A stretch of 64,000 bases of DNA from NCBI GenBank assembly GCA_023213315.1, contig JAKCPI010010620.1, positions 1 through 64,000 of the forward strand, in the 5' to 3' direction. The position numbers and the translations under genes are program-made. Positions 10,816-22,700 of this stretch are shown here, in pieces. How positions within the stretch are numbered: position 1 is the first letter of the stretch; every line of letters starts with the position of its first letter. The stretch is from Euborellia annulipes. Its lineage: Eukaryota; Arthropoda; Insecta; Dermaptera; Anisolabididae. The notes below the pieces were generated by a model. It did not search any database. It was not told the origin of the DNA and worked only from the letters and a program-made list of their open reading frames with translations.

Positions 10816-12220
10816 TATTTAATTGAAGCTCTTTATTTAACATTCACTACAAATTTCCTCAAAGAACAATCATTTCCCCATCCCCACTTCACCAAAAATT
10901 GCAAACTTTTTTCTTAAAAAATACGAGCGTACCCCCCCCCCCCAATCTTTAAACCCCCTCGTCATGCAATTACAAATTGTCAAGTTTGAGTAATTTTGCA
11001 ACGGTTAGTATAGGCCTACTCATCAGCGGTGGTTTAATTTATTAGGAAGACTGCAAATTGTCCGGAAGGAGATGTTTAAAAAATAACCATTGTGAAAGAT
11101 CCATGCTCTTGTGTTTATATAGAATTAAAGTGTAAATGAAGCTGAATACATATGTATGCATACATGGAACAATTTATATATTAAATAGCTGCGCAACTCG
11201 CCTTTGGCGGGTAATTTGTTCATTTCGAAATAAGTTTCATATATTATATTAAATATTCTGAGAGCATCCTCAGAAAAATTCTCTTCAAATAATTTCTTCG
11301 ATTTTCCGTGTTAAGTTATTTAGCGTTCTTTAATCAATATTTTCGAGAAAATTTATCATAAATTAGTTTTTGAGTTCACTTGCTTCTATGTTTCAAATTA
11401 AACTGTTTAATTAGCTAGCTCGGCGGTCCCTGCACCACTTCACTTAAATCTTTTACCTCAGATTAATAATCCTTTGTCGGCTGGTAACTATGTACTTGGT
11501 CTTTTGGTTTTTGCTCTTGGCTAAACCATGTATATACTCTGTTGAGCTATTTGATCGGTTTCATTTATAGTTTAATTATATAGTGGAAACAGCCAAAGTT
11601 GATAAACTCTTTGATTACTTGAAAATTCTCAAGTATTCACAATTTAATGGGGACCGGTCACTGATATTGCAAATATTTATCAGTTTCGGTTATATACTGA
11701 ACCATTATCAGGCCTAAAAAATTCAAAATTTACAAAAATCAAACAAACAAATCCATCAATAGCAAGTTTTTTTACATTATATTTTCATTACAATTATATA
11801 AATATGAGTAAAATTATTTAGTAGAATGGTTGGTTCATTTTGTTACGATATATTTATTATCATAAAAAATTTTATTACAAATCTGTGATTAACTATTAGT
11901 TAACGATTAATTTATATATTAAATCATCATTTCATATATTTATATAATTGTAATGACAATATCAAAAATCATTATTAACTTAAAAATTCAACAAAGTAAA
12001 TTTTTAAGCAATCAACGAGTTCATTTATAGCGTTTAGAGCCTTTTAATTAAAAATTTGGAAAAGTTTGAAGAATTTTAATAAAAAAATTTCACAAAAAAA
12101 AAGGTGAAATAATTTTTTTGTATAATATTATATTATTATTGAATATTTATAAAAGATAAACCATTTTTTATTTTCTAATTTAATTTATAGCCAAAATGAT
12201 TTAAAAAATTTCATTGCTTA
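10816..12220. other. AT-rich stretch with one degenerate hammerhead-like trace
   Basis: At 11665-11720, minus strand, CTGATAAT, a GGTT...AACC stem and GAAACTGA recall the hammerhead families, but the triplet is lost. A C-run lies at 10932-10943. Otherwise nothing. Confidence 0.4.
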
Positions 12221-12280
12221 AGACGGGTATCGAACTACTGAAGAGGCGAGACCTCTACCTCTGCGTTACTGCTTTCATTA
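12221..12280 (-). repeat. tRNA-like / SINE head
   Basis: Minus strand: A-box-like TAACGCAGAGGTAG and B box AGTTCGATACCC, 30 nt apart. It is too short for a complete tRNA and lacks a pairing acceptor stem. Confidence 0.45.
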
Positions 12281-12914
12281 ATACGTTTTTATGAACTCGC
12301 ATGCTTTTAATTCGTTGGGCGATAAATTTTAATTTAATCCAATGCTTTGGTCATACTAATATAAACAACTACCAACAATCTCTTTTTATTTATTGATATT
12401 ATAGTGTCATATCACTCATATACAATCGAGTGAAAGAAATTCCGCCATGCGGTCTTTGACTAGTTCAGGGCGACGGACATTCGGTCTAAGCAAATTCAAA
12501 ACACATTTTCTCCTTGAAATAATAAAGACTTTAATTCTGCTGGACATTAAATTTTTATATATTCATAATCACACCACTTATTATTAATGAAATAAAAGCC
12601 ATCGTTTCTTTCTCTTATGGTCATTTACCTTTCTTTTGTCTCTAGTTTAAAATTTAATAATCGAGATAGCTATTGAGTCAGCTCATTAAAATATATCTTC
12701 CAGGATTGTCTTTTAAAGTTTAAAAAAATATTTTTATTTAATTCACTGATATATATTTATTATAATGAATATCTGAGAATAATTTGAGCTCCTTTTCTCA
12801 AGGGAGAAGTGTCCATCGAGATCTTGTGTTCAAAAACTACTATCTGTATCAGCCAAAAGTATCCATTGGCTAGAGATCTGACTCCGCGCTTCCTAGAGAG
12901 CTTAGAGACGTGAT

Positions 12915-13655
12915 TAGAGACATGAATCCAAAAAAGTGGTTTTCGCGACATGGTCTGTCTGTGTGTCTGTGTGTGTCTCTCTGTGTGGGTGTGTGTATAA
13001 ATAAATAAAAATTTATTTCTGGATAAAAAGAAAGAAAAATACATTACATTAAGTTGAGTAAATTCTCCAGAAATTAGGTACCTCCTTAGGAGACCCATCA
13101 TTTACAATTTACTTACTTTAAAATAAATTTAAATATTAACAATAATATTGTACTAGTTTATCTGTCTGTGAACAAAATATCTCAAGAACGAATAGAGCTA
13201 GGAGATTGAAATTTTATATTTAAGTTACGTACCTCCCTGAGACGTGACACAAAGCTTTTGAACAAAATCGGCTCAAGAGTACTAGTACTTTACTGATGTA
13301 CTTTTTCAGTTTTTTCGATTTTCTCAAAATTCGCTCTTATGATTTTGATTGAAATTCAAAAATCAATTATTTTTTAAATGCTCTTTCAAATGTATATTTT
13401 CATTTTTCCTTTAAAATTGTTTGAAGCACACTTTACTCTTGTACTTCATAGGAAAGATAGGAGAAATGGTTGCCATGGTAACAAAATATAAATATTTTCC
13501 CATATTTATAAATTTTACATCTTGAATTCTAATACATGTATATCTGTGGAAACTACCAGGTAAATATATCTCTACACAAAAAATCTGTTGTGACAAGCAC
13601 AGAACACAACTTTCGATTACCGATTACCAGTCACACCAGATTTTTTATATTTTTT
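12915..13655 (-). repeat. R1 repeat with an internal insertion
   Basis: 12915-13005 (CATGAATCCAAAAAAGTGG, (TG)n) and 13150-13655 (GAACGAATAGAGCTAGGAG to the terminal hairpin GGTTGTGAC-like / CAGTCACACCAG). About 140 bp at 13008-13148 is an unrelated insertion. The internal ATGGTTGCCATGGTAAC palindrome is kept (13467). Confidence 0.75.
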
Positions 13656-13679
13656 TTTGTTTTACTAACATCAAGAAGA

Positions 13680-13915
13680 CTTGCTCAGGGGCCCACATCT
13701 TGTGTGGATGGCGATCACGAGCAGCCCGAGTTGGGACAAGCAGTCCTTCAGTTCTGTATGTATGTCTGTCTCTTCTTTCCTCTTTTAACAGGCGTCAGAC
13801 CATACGACGGGCCGGCCTGACCTATTTATTCCGGTCGCAAAAACGCATGATAGGTTTGGAGGGAGAGAGTGAGGTCCGCCGACCCCGCATCGCAGGAAAA
13901 AGGCGAGGATAGAAG
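13680..13915 (+). repeat. 240-bp GC-rich repeat, copy 2
   Basis: Inverted partner of 6786-7040: GGATGGCGATCACGAGCAGC, CATACGACGGGCCGGCC, TCCGGTCGCAAAAACGCATG, CGCCGACCCCGCATCG. It directly follows an R1 copy. Confidence 0.75.
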
Positions 13916-14149
13916 ACAAGAAGACAAACAAGTTTTCTCGTGAGATGGCATAATGGCCGTTGATAATTTCCAAATTTTCGCCGTTTCAGACAGACTATAA
14001 TAGTATACGAGTAGATACACCATTTGTTTATTAAAATAATTAATGTACTCTAAATATAGACATATTTGAATCTGTTAAACTAAAATTTAAGGATTTATAT
14101 GTTGCGGAAATTATTTTTCAACTCCTGGAAATTTATTTTCAAATTAAAA

Positions 14150-14410
14150 AACCTTTTTTTAATAAAAATTAAAAGTAAACACTAGGTTTAGTTTAAAAAA
14201 TGTTTGTTTTTTTTTTGTTTATGTACATTGGATGTTAAAGCCACATCATCAGAACCTTATTACAAATTATACAAATTATAAAAGTTTGTAATAAGCTTGG
14301 GGGGGGGGGGGGGCCGATGATGATGTTTTAACATCAAAATGTACATAAGCCAAGTAAAACTCCTTTTTTTAAACTAATCCGAGTGTTTGGTTTTAATTAT
14401 TATTAAATTA
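14150..14410. mobile_element. fold-back element with poly(G) tract
   Basis: Left arm 14170-14255 (AACACTAGGTTTAGTTTAAA, GTACATTGGATGTTAAAG) recurs inverted at 14318-14400 (CTTTAACATC-like, AAACTAATCCGAGTGTTTGG). A run of 15 G lies at 14299-14313. CATCATCAG at the loop side recalls the hammerhead families, but GAAAC is missing. Confidence 0.55.
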
Positions 14411-14479
14411 TTTTAATTTTAAAAATGTAGTGCCTATGGTGAATTTAGATTATATTAAAAAACTCAACCAGCAAAACAT

Positions 14480-14990
14480 TTTTTATTTCATTTTAGAGGG
14501 GAAGAAAGGGGACTTTCAATTATGAGTGGACTAGGATCTCGGGGGAAAACTTTGAATTATATAGAGGTTAATAATAAAATGAAGATTCATCTTTTGCGTT
14601 TCTTTCATCGAGGAGATCGAAAGCGAGGAGCCGATCGCAAGGAGTGAATTTCAAAAATCTTGACGAGGGAGGAAATGTCCAAGCCGCATTGGAGGTGTAC
14701 AAAAAGTACAAGTACTCATTTTGTAAAGGGTGGGGAGTAAATGGTGACGAAGTACTCGTGAGTGGTGGGGGGAATGCGCAGATGATGATCCTCCAGAGAG
14801 CGCTCGCTGATCAGAATCAGAAGACAGAAGAGTGTGTGTTTGTTGTTGCTACTTTACTTTACTTTAGCGCGCCCCCCCGAAGTGTTCACGACCTGAGTGA
14901 ATCCCCCAAATACCCTTGGGATCGTTTTATACCCTCTTGAGCCCATCGAGATCGACACCATCTACGATAAAGCGATCGCTGACTTAAAAG
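14480..14990 (+). other. candidate GC-richer 5' exon, possibly the ELK leader
   Basis: This stretch is clearly less AT-rich than its surroundings, contains no transposon signature I recognise, and ends with a good donor (CTTAAAAG followed by GTAAATAC at 14991). It holds an uninterrupted frame at 14644-14940, but the peptide resembles nothing I know. About 4.7 kb downstream lies the first ELK coding exon, whose upstream side has usable acceptors (TTCTAAAG before the start codon). I infer a first, mostly non-coding exon of ELK. It could also belong to an unrelated transcript. Confidence 0.35.
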
Positions 14991-17900
14991 GTAAATACGA
15001 TTACCTCAAACCCTGCTGCTTTTTTTCTTCAACACTTTTTTTACTAAAAGTCATATAATGGATATATTTGTTGCAAAATTTAGAATAAATTTTTATTGGA
15101 TTCGTTTGTTTTGTTGATTGTTAAAAAATGTCAGAGGCGCGGCCAAATTTTTATTATTTATTTATTCTTAAAAATATTTTATTAGGCATGTCAAACATTT
15201 TTTTTTCTCATATGAGAGAAAATTTTGCATTATACTTAGTTTTTTATTTAGTCTAAAAAAAAAAAAAATACAAAAATTCTTCAGTTAAATTTTTTGAAAA
15301 TTTGTTTTTCATGAAGAGCAGAATCCCTTGCTGGTGTTTTTATTTATAATTATATTAAAATAATCAACTAATTGAAATAGAATCATAGAGTAGAGCTCGT
15401 TATTTACTATTTTTACGGTTTCGAGACGCTTCTCACTTTATTCAAAATTGAATAAGGTACAATTTTTTTGATCATCTCGGAAAATTCCTTTTTTTAGAAA
15501 TCTTTTTCCTGTTACCAAATTTTGGGTGATTTTTTTTAAAGATTTTTCTACGATTACATCAGAGGTCCAATGAGAGGGGGAGGGTCCATTATACATTATT
15601 TATTTATTTATTTAGTGATATAAGATTCCCAACAGAAATAAATTCCCAATTATAGGGAAAATAATTACCAGTAAATTATACATTCTATAATACTACTGGA
15701 TGTTTAAGAATTACAAAAATATTTCACAATGAAGAGAAAAAAAAATAAAAAACATTATAATATTTTGGGGTAAAGGGTAAAGTATTCGCTGCCCCTTTGA
15801 TGGCAGATGACCCTCTAATTCAAATGAGTTTGATTAAAACGGCAAAAAAAGTGTAGCATTTATTTTTTAATACAAAAATGTTTATCATAAAATACAAAAT
15901 AAAACATTGTTTGTTAATTTATAAATTTTTTTCTATTTCATTATAAAAATATTACTTTAGAGAGGCCTAGTTGATGAGAAACGGGGGACGGGGGAGGAAA
16001 CTTAATATTTGACATTTACCCTCTCTTGAAATCAATTATTTCAGAAAATATTTTTAATTTATAAATTAATAAATAGTCTTTGTTTTTGTTTTTATTTGTG
16101 GAAAGTACATATTTCATGTTAATCAGTAATTTTTTTCGCTCTCAAAATTAATTGTAGAATTAGATTAATTAAAAGATGTCGCTTTCTAATCACCCAAAGT
16201 GATTGGTTGAAATTCTATCCCAGTGATTGAAGAAGGCATAAAAATCCCCTTTTTTTATTTGATTTAATTTAAATTACAAAACGCTAAAAGGGCTTTTATT
16301 GACAAGATAAAGATTCTTTCTAATTATTTCTTTACTTATATAAATAATTAATTGTATTTTATTAATGTTGAATTGTTAAAAATTAATTAAATTAGTTTAA
16401 ACTTACAAAATTAATTTTCGATTTCTAACAGCTGGAGAGCTAAAGTCCCGAAACTATTCATGTTTTTTTTTTTTTTTTTTTTCAAAATCTGACAATTCTC
16501 TCCACCTAAATCTAAATAAGGAATAAAACAAATTGCGAATTTTAAATTTCGGCACTCCTGGCCTTTTTGAAAGCTCTTCAAGGACCTGGGAAAGAATTTT
16601 TTTTTTAATTTGAAAAAATGCAAAATGATAGTTTTCAATATAAAAACGCTAAAATGCCTTAAACTTAAATGAGTAGAAAGCGATATGAAAAAAATTTGCT
16701 AAATTAGAATTTTGTCAGTTTTAAAAGCGCTTAGTGCCTACTTTGGATAACTAGACAAACTTAAAATAAAAAGAAATTCAGGGGCGTATATAAGGGGGGG
16801 GGGGGGGGGGGCCCGGCCTCCCCCCCCCCCCCCCTATATAATTAAATTCATTATATAAATTTCGGTTTCGCGGCTCAAATACGCGATATATATAATATTC
16901 TTAAATATTATATATAATTTCTTATTTATTAATAAAAAGAAATATTGAAAAAATCAAATTTGTACACTTTTCATTTGTTTTGTTTAATATAATTATATTA
17001 TCTGCAAAGAATGTGAAAAATTTTATATTATTTTGAATAAATTTATTTCCGAAAAATTAAGTAAACGTATAGATGCCTGTCTTAAGATTATTTTATTTTA
17101 TTCATGTGATCGACTCTTAAATGAAAATGTTTTTATGAAATTTGCAAATTATATTATTTTTTTCAATTAAACATTTCTATTTCCATTAATTTAAGAGGAG
17201 ATATCTTTCACTAGTTCAGAATTGTACAATTTATGTATTTTAAATGCAGGAAGTACAAAATCATATTTCATCATTCCCTTTCATTTAGTATTTTTAACTC
17301 TATTAAATTTTATAAAAATTTTTAAATACATTTTGGATTAATTATCATTTTCTTATCTAATTTTTTAATTTAATTATCAATTAAAAAATTTATTAGGGCA
17401 TTTGAATGCGGTATTATTCATAGCAATTGCGAAATTGTTTTTTATTTGAAACAGGCGTGAGAAAACAAAGCTAAAGATATATATGATAATATAATCTTAT
17501 TTTTCTTCAATCACTAATTTATTTAAATTAATTAATTAGAAGATAATAAAATTTATGATTAATAAAAGTTATCGAATAAAGTATTCTCATTAGATTACAG
17601 AAATCATTTAGGAGGGGCAAACGAGAAACCCCCCCCCCCTCAAAAGACAAAATTAGCTTTTGCTTTTAATATAAACCTGAGCCTCATTTGGGGATTAGGC
17701 TTTAAGCTAAAAAAAGTATAAGTTAAGTGGGATAGAATTATGTTCTATCCTCTCCAATCCCCTAAATTAATCTATACTCATAAATTTAATACACAGACTT
17801 GAAAATAAAATGAGCCAAGTCAAAAAAAAAAAATGTAAAATTTACTTTTTTTTTTATTTAATTTTATTTACAATAAATTTTTTAAACAAAAGATAATTTT

Positions 17901-18394
17901 TTTTTATTCAGATGCATTTTGAATTTAATTTATTCAGTAATAAGTTAATAAATATTTTTGTTGAGAGGCCAAATTGACGATGTGAGTTTTCTTTTCTTTA
18001 CGACGGCTTTGCTTTGATGTTAAGCACGTTTTTGTTTTTTATTCTTGGTGAGGGGGTGTCGGCATGAGGGGGGTGAGGGGCCCAAACCAACCTGAGGCCT
18101 GAGACCTCAGAGATCGCTAACGCAGCCATTTATTTTTTATGGCTGTTGTTTTCTTTTTCACTCACTGCCAAAAATTAAAGTCTTTTTTTTTTAATTCTAA
18201 TATTTAAATACCTTTTAATGAAGACTCGATTTAATGGACTTGTGGGTTAATGAAAAAAATGTGGGAGTAAAAAAAAAGTGAGGTGTGGGCGCGCAACTGG
18301 ATCACGGGGTGAATGAATAATTATAAAATAATTTAAAGAAGTCATCATATGTGAGGAAAAACAAAAAGATTTTGGCTTTGAGCTATTAAAAAAA
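14991..18394. other. long AT-rich stretch, probable ELK intron if the 14.5-kb exon is real
   Basis: A/T runs, a (TTTA)n run near 15600, and the G/C block at 16786-16850. No coding frame with recognisable content. Confidence 0.4.
16786..16850. repeat. poly(G)/poly(C) block beside a CAGGGGCGTATA end
   Basis: TCAGGGGCGTATATAAG is followed by about 19 G, GCCCGGCCT and about 14 C. It looks like a deleted hAT MITE reduced to one terminus and its G-rich palindrome. Confidence 0.5.
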
Positions 18395-18500
18395 AAAAAT
18401 GGCCGCACAGCACACAACTTTCTCTTACTTTCGGCAATCGAGAGTTTTGTTCTGTGCTTGTCACACTAGATTTTTTGTGCCCAGATATATTTAGTTTCCG
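18395..18500 (+). repeat. solo R1 hairpin
   Basis: GCACAGCACACAACTTTCTC, TTCGGCAATCG loop, GTTCTGTGCTTGTCACAC. Only the hairpin end and about 30 bp (ATATATTTAGTTTCC) remain. Confidence 0.7.
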
Positions 18501-18546
18501 GTAGTAGTCACATGAGAATTCAAGATATAAATTTTGAAGTTTAGGC

Positions 18547-18899
18547 CAGTACCGTAGCCAGGATTTCTGTTTGGGGGGGGCCCAAAGTTTTATGACCCCC
18601 CCCTCTTATCCAAGAAACTTAAAGTGGAGAAATTTTTTTTAGATAAATAAAAAACAAATAAAAAACATTTTTTTTCTTGAAATAAAAAATAATTTTAATA
18701 CAAAATTCGTAAATATTAGAGATTTTTTCAATTATTTATAAGTTTTTTGTTAAATTTTAGAGAGTTAAATTTTATGAGAGTTAATAAAATAATTATTAAA
18801 AAAAAAAATAATTAGGGAAAACAATAGGTATTTTTTTGTTTTGGAGACGGCTTTGGGGGGGGAGGCCCGGCCCCCGCCCCCCCCCTGAATACGCCACTG
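18547..18899. mobile_element. hAT-like element with poly(G)/poly(C) tracts
   Basis: It starts CAGTACCGTAGCCAGG and ends TACGCCACTG, with G-runs or C-runs just inside both ends, similar in layout to the 22.8-kb MITE family. A target duplication is not clear. Confidence 0.55.
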
Positions 18900-18904
18900 T
18901 AGCT

Positions 18905-19045
18905 GTGGTTTTTTGTAAAAATTACAACGTTTCGACCACTCATTTGGTGGCCTTCTTCAGGTACAATTCAGTTTAGATTACAAAGTTTGTTACATCTGCA
19001 ATGTGCCTTTATAATCTTAACTAAATTGTACCTGAAGAAGGCTTC
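18905..19045. mobile_element. fold-back remnant with hammerhead-like motif
   Basis: Left part: GTAGCTGTGGTTTTTT, then a minus-strand motif at 18921-18963 (CTGAAGAA, stem GGCCAC with GTGGTC, GAAACGTT). An inverted TTGTACCTGAAGAAGG recurs at 19025-19042, where the second arm is truncated. Confidence 0.6.
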
Positions 19046-19237
19046 AAGATGTAAAATTTATAAAAATAGAAAAATATTTATATCATGTTACCCCTTTAAT
19101 TGCGCCAACATTTTTTTGAAAAAAGGGATTTTGAAAAATTTGATTTTTTTTTTTTTTGTATTTAATTTTAATAAAAATATTTTTAGGAATAGGTAGATGT
19201 ATGGCAGCCAGCAAGTGATAAAGAAACTCTATTTGAT

Positions 19238-19284
19238 TATCGTCGACGTTTCGGGATCACGTCGATCCCATCTTCAGGACGATA
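19238..19284 (-). ncRNA. hammerhead-like motif, best-formed stems
   Basis: Minus strand: stem I TATCGTC with GACGATA (7 bp), core CTGAAGAT, stem II GGGATC-GACGT-GATCCC, GAAACGTC. All core bases agree with CUGANGA/GAAA/UH except one extra U before stem II. Confidence 0.7.
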
Positions 19285-19358
19285 AACTGTTAATGTTTCT
19301 TAGTTGCAATTTTGTATGAACCAAAATTGCAAATATCTAAGCAACAACAACAACAGTT

Positions 19359-19405
19359 TATCGTCCTGAAGATGGGATCGACGTGATCCCGAAACGTCGA
19401 CGATA
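19359..19405 (+). ncRNA. hammerhead-like motif, best-formed stems
   Basis: Plus-strand twin of the motif at 19238-19284. It has perfect 7-bp stem I and 6-bp stem II. TGGCTGC is at 19433-19439, 34 nt after GTC. Confidence 0.7.
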
Positions 19406-19725
19406 ATCAAATAGAGTTTCTTTATCACTTGCTGGCTGCCGTACATCTTCCTAATCCTAATAATTACCCCTCAGCCATCGAAATTCTTCTACTTAAAATA
19501 TTTTTTTCATTTTTAGTAATATTTTATAGAGTCAAAAATATTATTTTCTAATTTTGAGCTCTTCTCATTCGAGTTCTTGGAGAACTTTGCTCCAACTGCT
19601 CCACTGGCATTAAAAAATAAAGGGATATAAAATTCTCCATTTTTATGAAAAACGAAAATTTTCTTAGACATTGTTTATTTTCGTGCTAGTAAAGTTGTCG
19701 TGTGTATTTTTGTTCTAAAGTGTCA

Positions 19726-22700
19726 ATGGAGAGCAACATCACTTTGTGGCAGTTTTTACTAGAACTGCTTGTAAGCAACCGCTACAAGGAAATCATCAGC
19801 TGGACCAATTGTGAGGGTGAATTCAAGCTAGTTAACGCCGAAGAAGTGGCTAGGCTCTGGGGCCTGCGTAAAAACAAAACCAACATGAATTACGACAAAC
19901 TGAGCAGAGCATTAAGATACTATTACGACAAGAACATCATTAAGAAGGTCCTAGGACAAAAATTTGTGTATAGGTATCAACTTAATACATTTATTAAATG
20001 TAGCGATTGGCAGAGATTTAGAGAAAAAAAGAAAATTCGAATTAAAGATATACTGGTACAGTACGTACCTAAAGGGACCAAACCCCAGGGGTGGGAGTTT
20101 CTGCTCTTTGGACAATCAGGATACAGTGTGTTTCAAAAAGGACTTTACAACTTTGAAAATTTTGTCAGAGAACCTACACAGGTGATTCTAGTGTCAAATT
20201 GGAGAGAAACACATCAAGTTTTGACTCGCTTAAGTGCCAAATCGCACTATCACGAGCTTTAGCGGCAATTGAGCGTTAAAGATGGCTGTCTTCACTGGAC
20301 CAGAGCTAGCTCTGTCTTTTGGTTTGAAGAATCATATATAAATTTATTCAAAGAAGCTACAGAGCTGATTTTAGTGTTGTTTAAAGTAAAACACATCATG
20401 TTTTTTTTACCCCAAACCATGTGGCTTCCGTTGGTTATCCTGCACGCATCCCATCGGTAGTCAATTTCTTCCCAAACTCTTTAGTTTGAGATAAAAAAAA
20501 AAATTGATGTGTTTTCCTTTAAACAAACTAAAACCAGCTCTGAGCTTCTTTGAATAAATTTATATGACTTTGATTCTTCAAACCAAAACACAGAGTCAAA
20601 ACTTGATGTGTTTCTCTACAAATCGACACTACAATCACCTGTGTGTTCTCTGAATAAATTTATATGAATTTTCACAATTGTAAAGTCCTTTTTGAAACAG
20701 TCCATATAAATTCGACAAGTCTTATAACTCGGCTTTTGATTAAATCTCGAAGAGTAAATTTTTCTTTAACCGTTTTTGTATAGAAATCTGTTTCTGGCAC
20801 CTCTCTAAGAATGTCGCTTTATATCTACCGATTTTTTTAAAAGCTCATCGATAATTAATTGAAAATCCAAGTTGTCAAGGGTTTATTATATGTATACAAA
20901 CACAAGCGTCCTTCGAGGTGAGATCTAGGGTCCGGAGGGAGCCAAACACTCTACCACAACTATGCTGGGTCATTTTTGATCACAGCATCAAGGTTCTGGA
21001 ATTCTCTCCCCTGGGCAAGGACCTTTGGCTCTTTCAAGGAAGCCCTGTTCAAATATATTCCGCTAGCTAGGCGCTGGGGAGGGGTGGGGGTTGGATCCGC
21101 GTCGTGTAGTGAATTCAAGAATTAATGATTGTTTCTTTTATTTTATTATTTATTTTTGTGCTAATCTTGCATATCATTAAAAAAATTTGTTTAAATATAT
21201 TTTAAACTCAATCTGTAAATTAAAACTTATTGCATTTTGTCTTTTTCTCTAAGAAGCTCTGCTTCAGAGAATCTTTAAATAAAATTCTAAATAACAGAGG
21301 AATGCAGCCAGGTAGGAAACCTCTATTATAAAATCAAACTCCTTTGTTGCAAGACGTTTCGGTCAATTTTATTGTGCCATCTTCAGGTTTTCTAAAAAAC
21401 GCAACAAAGGAATTTGATTTAATAATAGAGGCTTCCTACCTGGCTCTTCATTCCTGTTATTGAATTCTACACAGCCATTTTCTAAATTAATATTAATTAA
21501 TTAAAATTCTAAATTTCTTTCGATCGTCTTCAGGCTCATCAAAGAAGTTGAAAAGATTATTTCTCATTTAGCATAAGATGTTACCAACTCAAATAAAGTG
21601 AAAAAAAAACTTTTCTACTTCTTTGATTAAGCAACAAGCTTAAAGATGATTCAAAGATAGAATTGAAACGTTGCTTGCAATTGAATAAATATAATTGGCC
21701 CGGAAAAGCTCAGTTTTTTTAGTTTTCCGCAAAAAGAAAGACGTATTTAACATAGTCTGAGTTTCGATTACTATTATGAGAGGAAATGTATTGTAATTAA
21801 ATGATGAAGCTTTAAAAAATGACCACTTTGAATGGTTTTCATTCAATTTTTACTTTTATTCGGTTTTTCGAGGCAAATATCTTTGCATGCTTTTACTCGT
21901 TTTATTCCCACACACGCTCATTAAATGAAATTAATAAATATTTATTTTAGATTTGTCTCTTTCCCGGAGATCGTTAAGATGGAGAATAAGATTCCGTTTA
22001 GTGTGAAAATGGAGAGTATGCAGAGAGCACCGAGGGTTTCTGCCCCTTCGATGTTCCTTCCTGCCAGCAATCATGACCTTGTCTTGCCCCCACCGAGCCT
22101 TGCGTCGCCTCTCTTCGCCCCTGGTACAGGTACTCCATCCCCCTCTTTGTTTCTTCTTTGCTTTCACACCCTGTAACGCTTATCGCTCAAACTTTGGTTT
22201 TAGGCTTGCAACTGGCTGATTTGTGTCCATCTCCGTTCGGGTTGACAGCTCCTTTGATCGAACTGTGGAAAACGCTTCCTCCCCCTCCACCTCAGCCGCC
22301 TCAAATGATGTTAGCACAGAGTGAAGATGAACGGGAGATCAATTTGTCCCTCCGAGCTCCTAAATCTATGGCGTTAAAATCAGCAAGAGTAGGCAGACTC
22401 GGGTAAGCTAGAATCAATTTTGTTCTCTTCTTTCTTTGTTTTCGGTTTTACGCATTCAGGTTCCTATAAATAATTTAGTGCTCATTTGCTTTGTTGATAT
22501 TTTTCAATGATGGTCGAACCGTATCGAAATTTACAAACTTCCAAAAAACGAAAACGCTTGAACCTTGCTGCTATTACTGTCGAGTCCTGTTGTTTTCCCT
22601 TTTTCAAAGAAAATTTAAAAATGTATAGAATTTTTTCTTTTTTCTGCTTTCCATTATTATAAAAACAGAGATACTGTCACAGAACGTTGGCTAGGAGGGG

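Larger units (their letters stand above)
19189..19456. mobile_element. compact fold-back element with two perfect hammerhead-like arms
   Basis: Arms of about 105 bp, nearly identical and inverted, run from GTATGGCAGCCAGCAAGTG inward to the motif, with a loop of about 50 bp (19305-19355). The outer ends extend to GGAATAGGTAGATG on the left and CATCTTCCTAATCC on the right. It lies 270 bp upstream of the ELK start codon. Confidence 0.85.

Noticed and set aside
19702..20262. Single 186-codon ORF as the complete ETS gene
   Set aside because: The frame after 19973 reads through a good donor (AG|GTATCA) into a long inverted repeat. Splicing to 21951 restores the ELK sequence FVSFPE. The GTG at 19702 is not a start.
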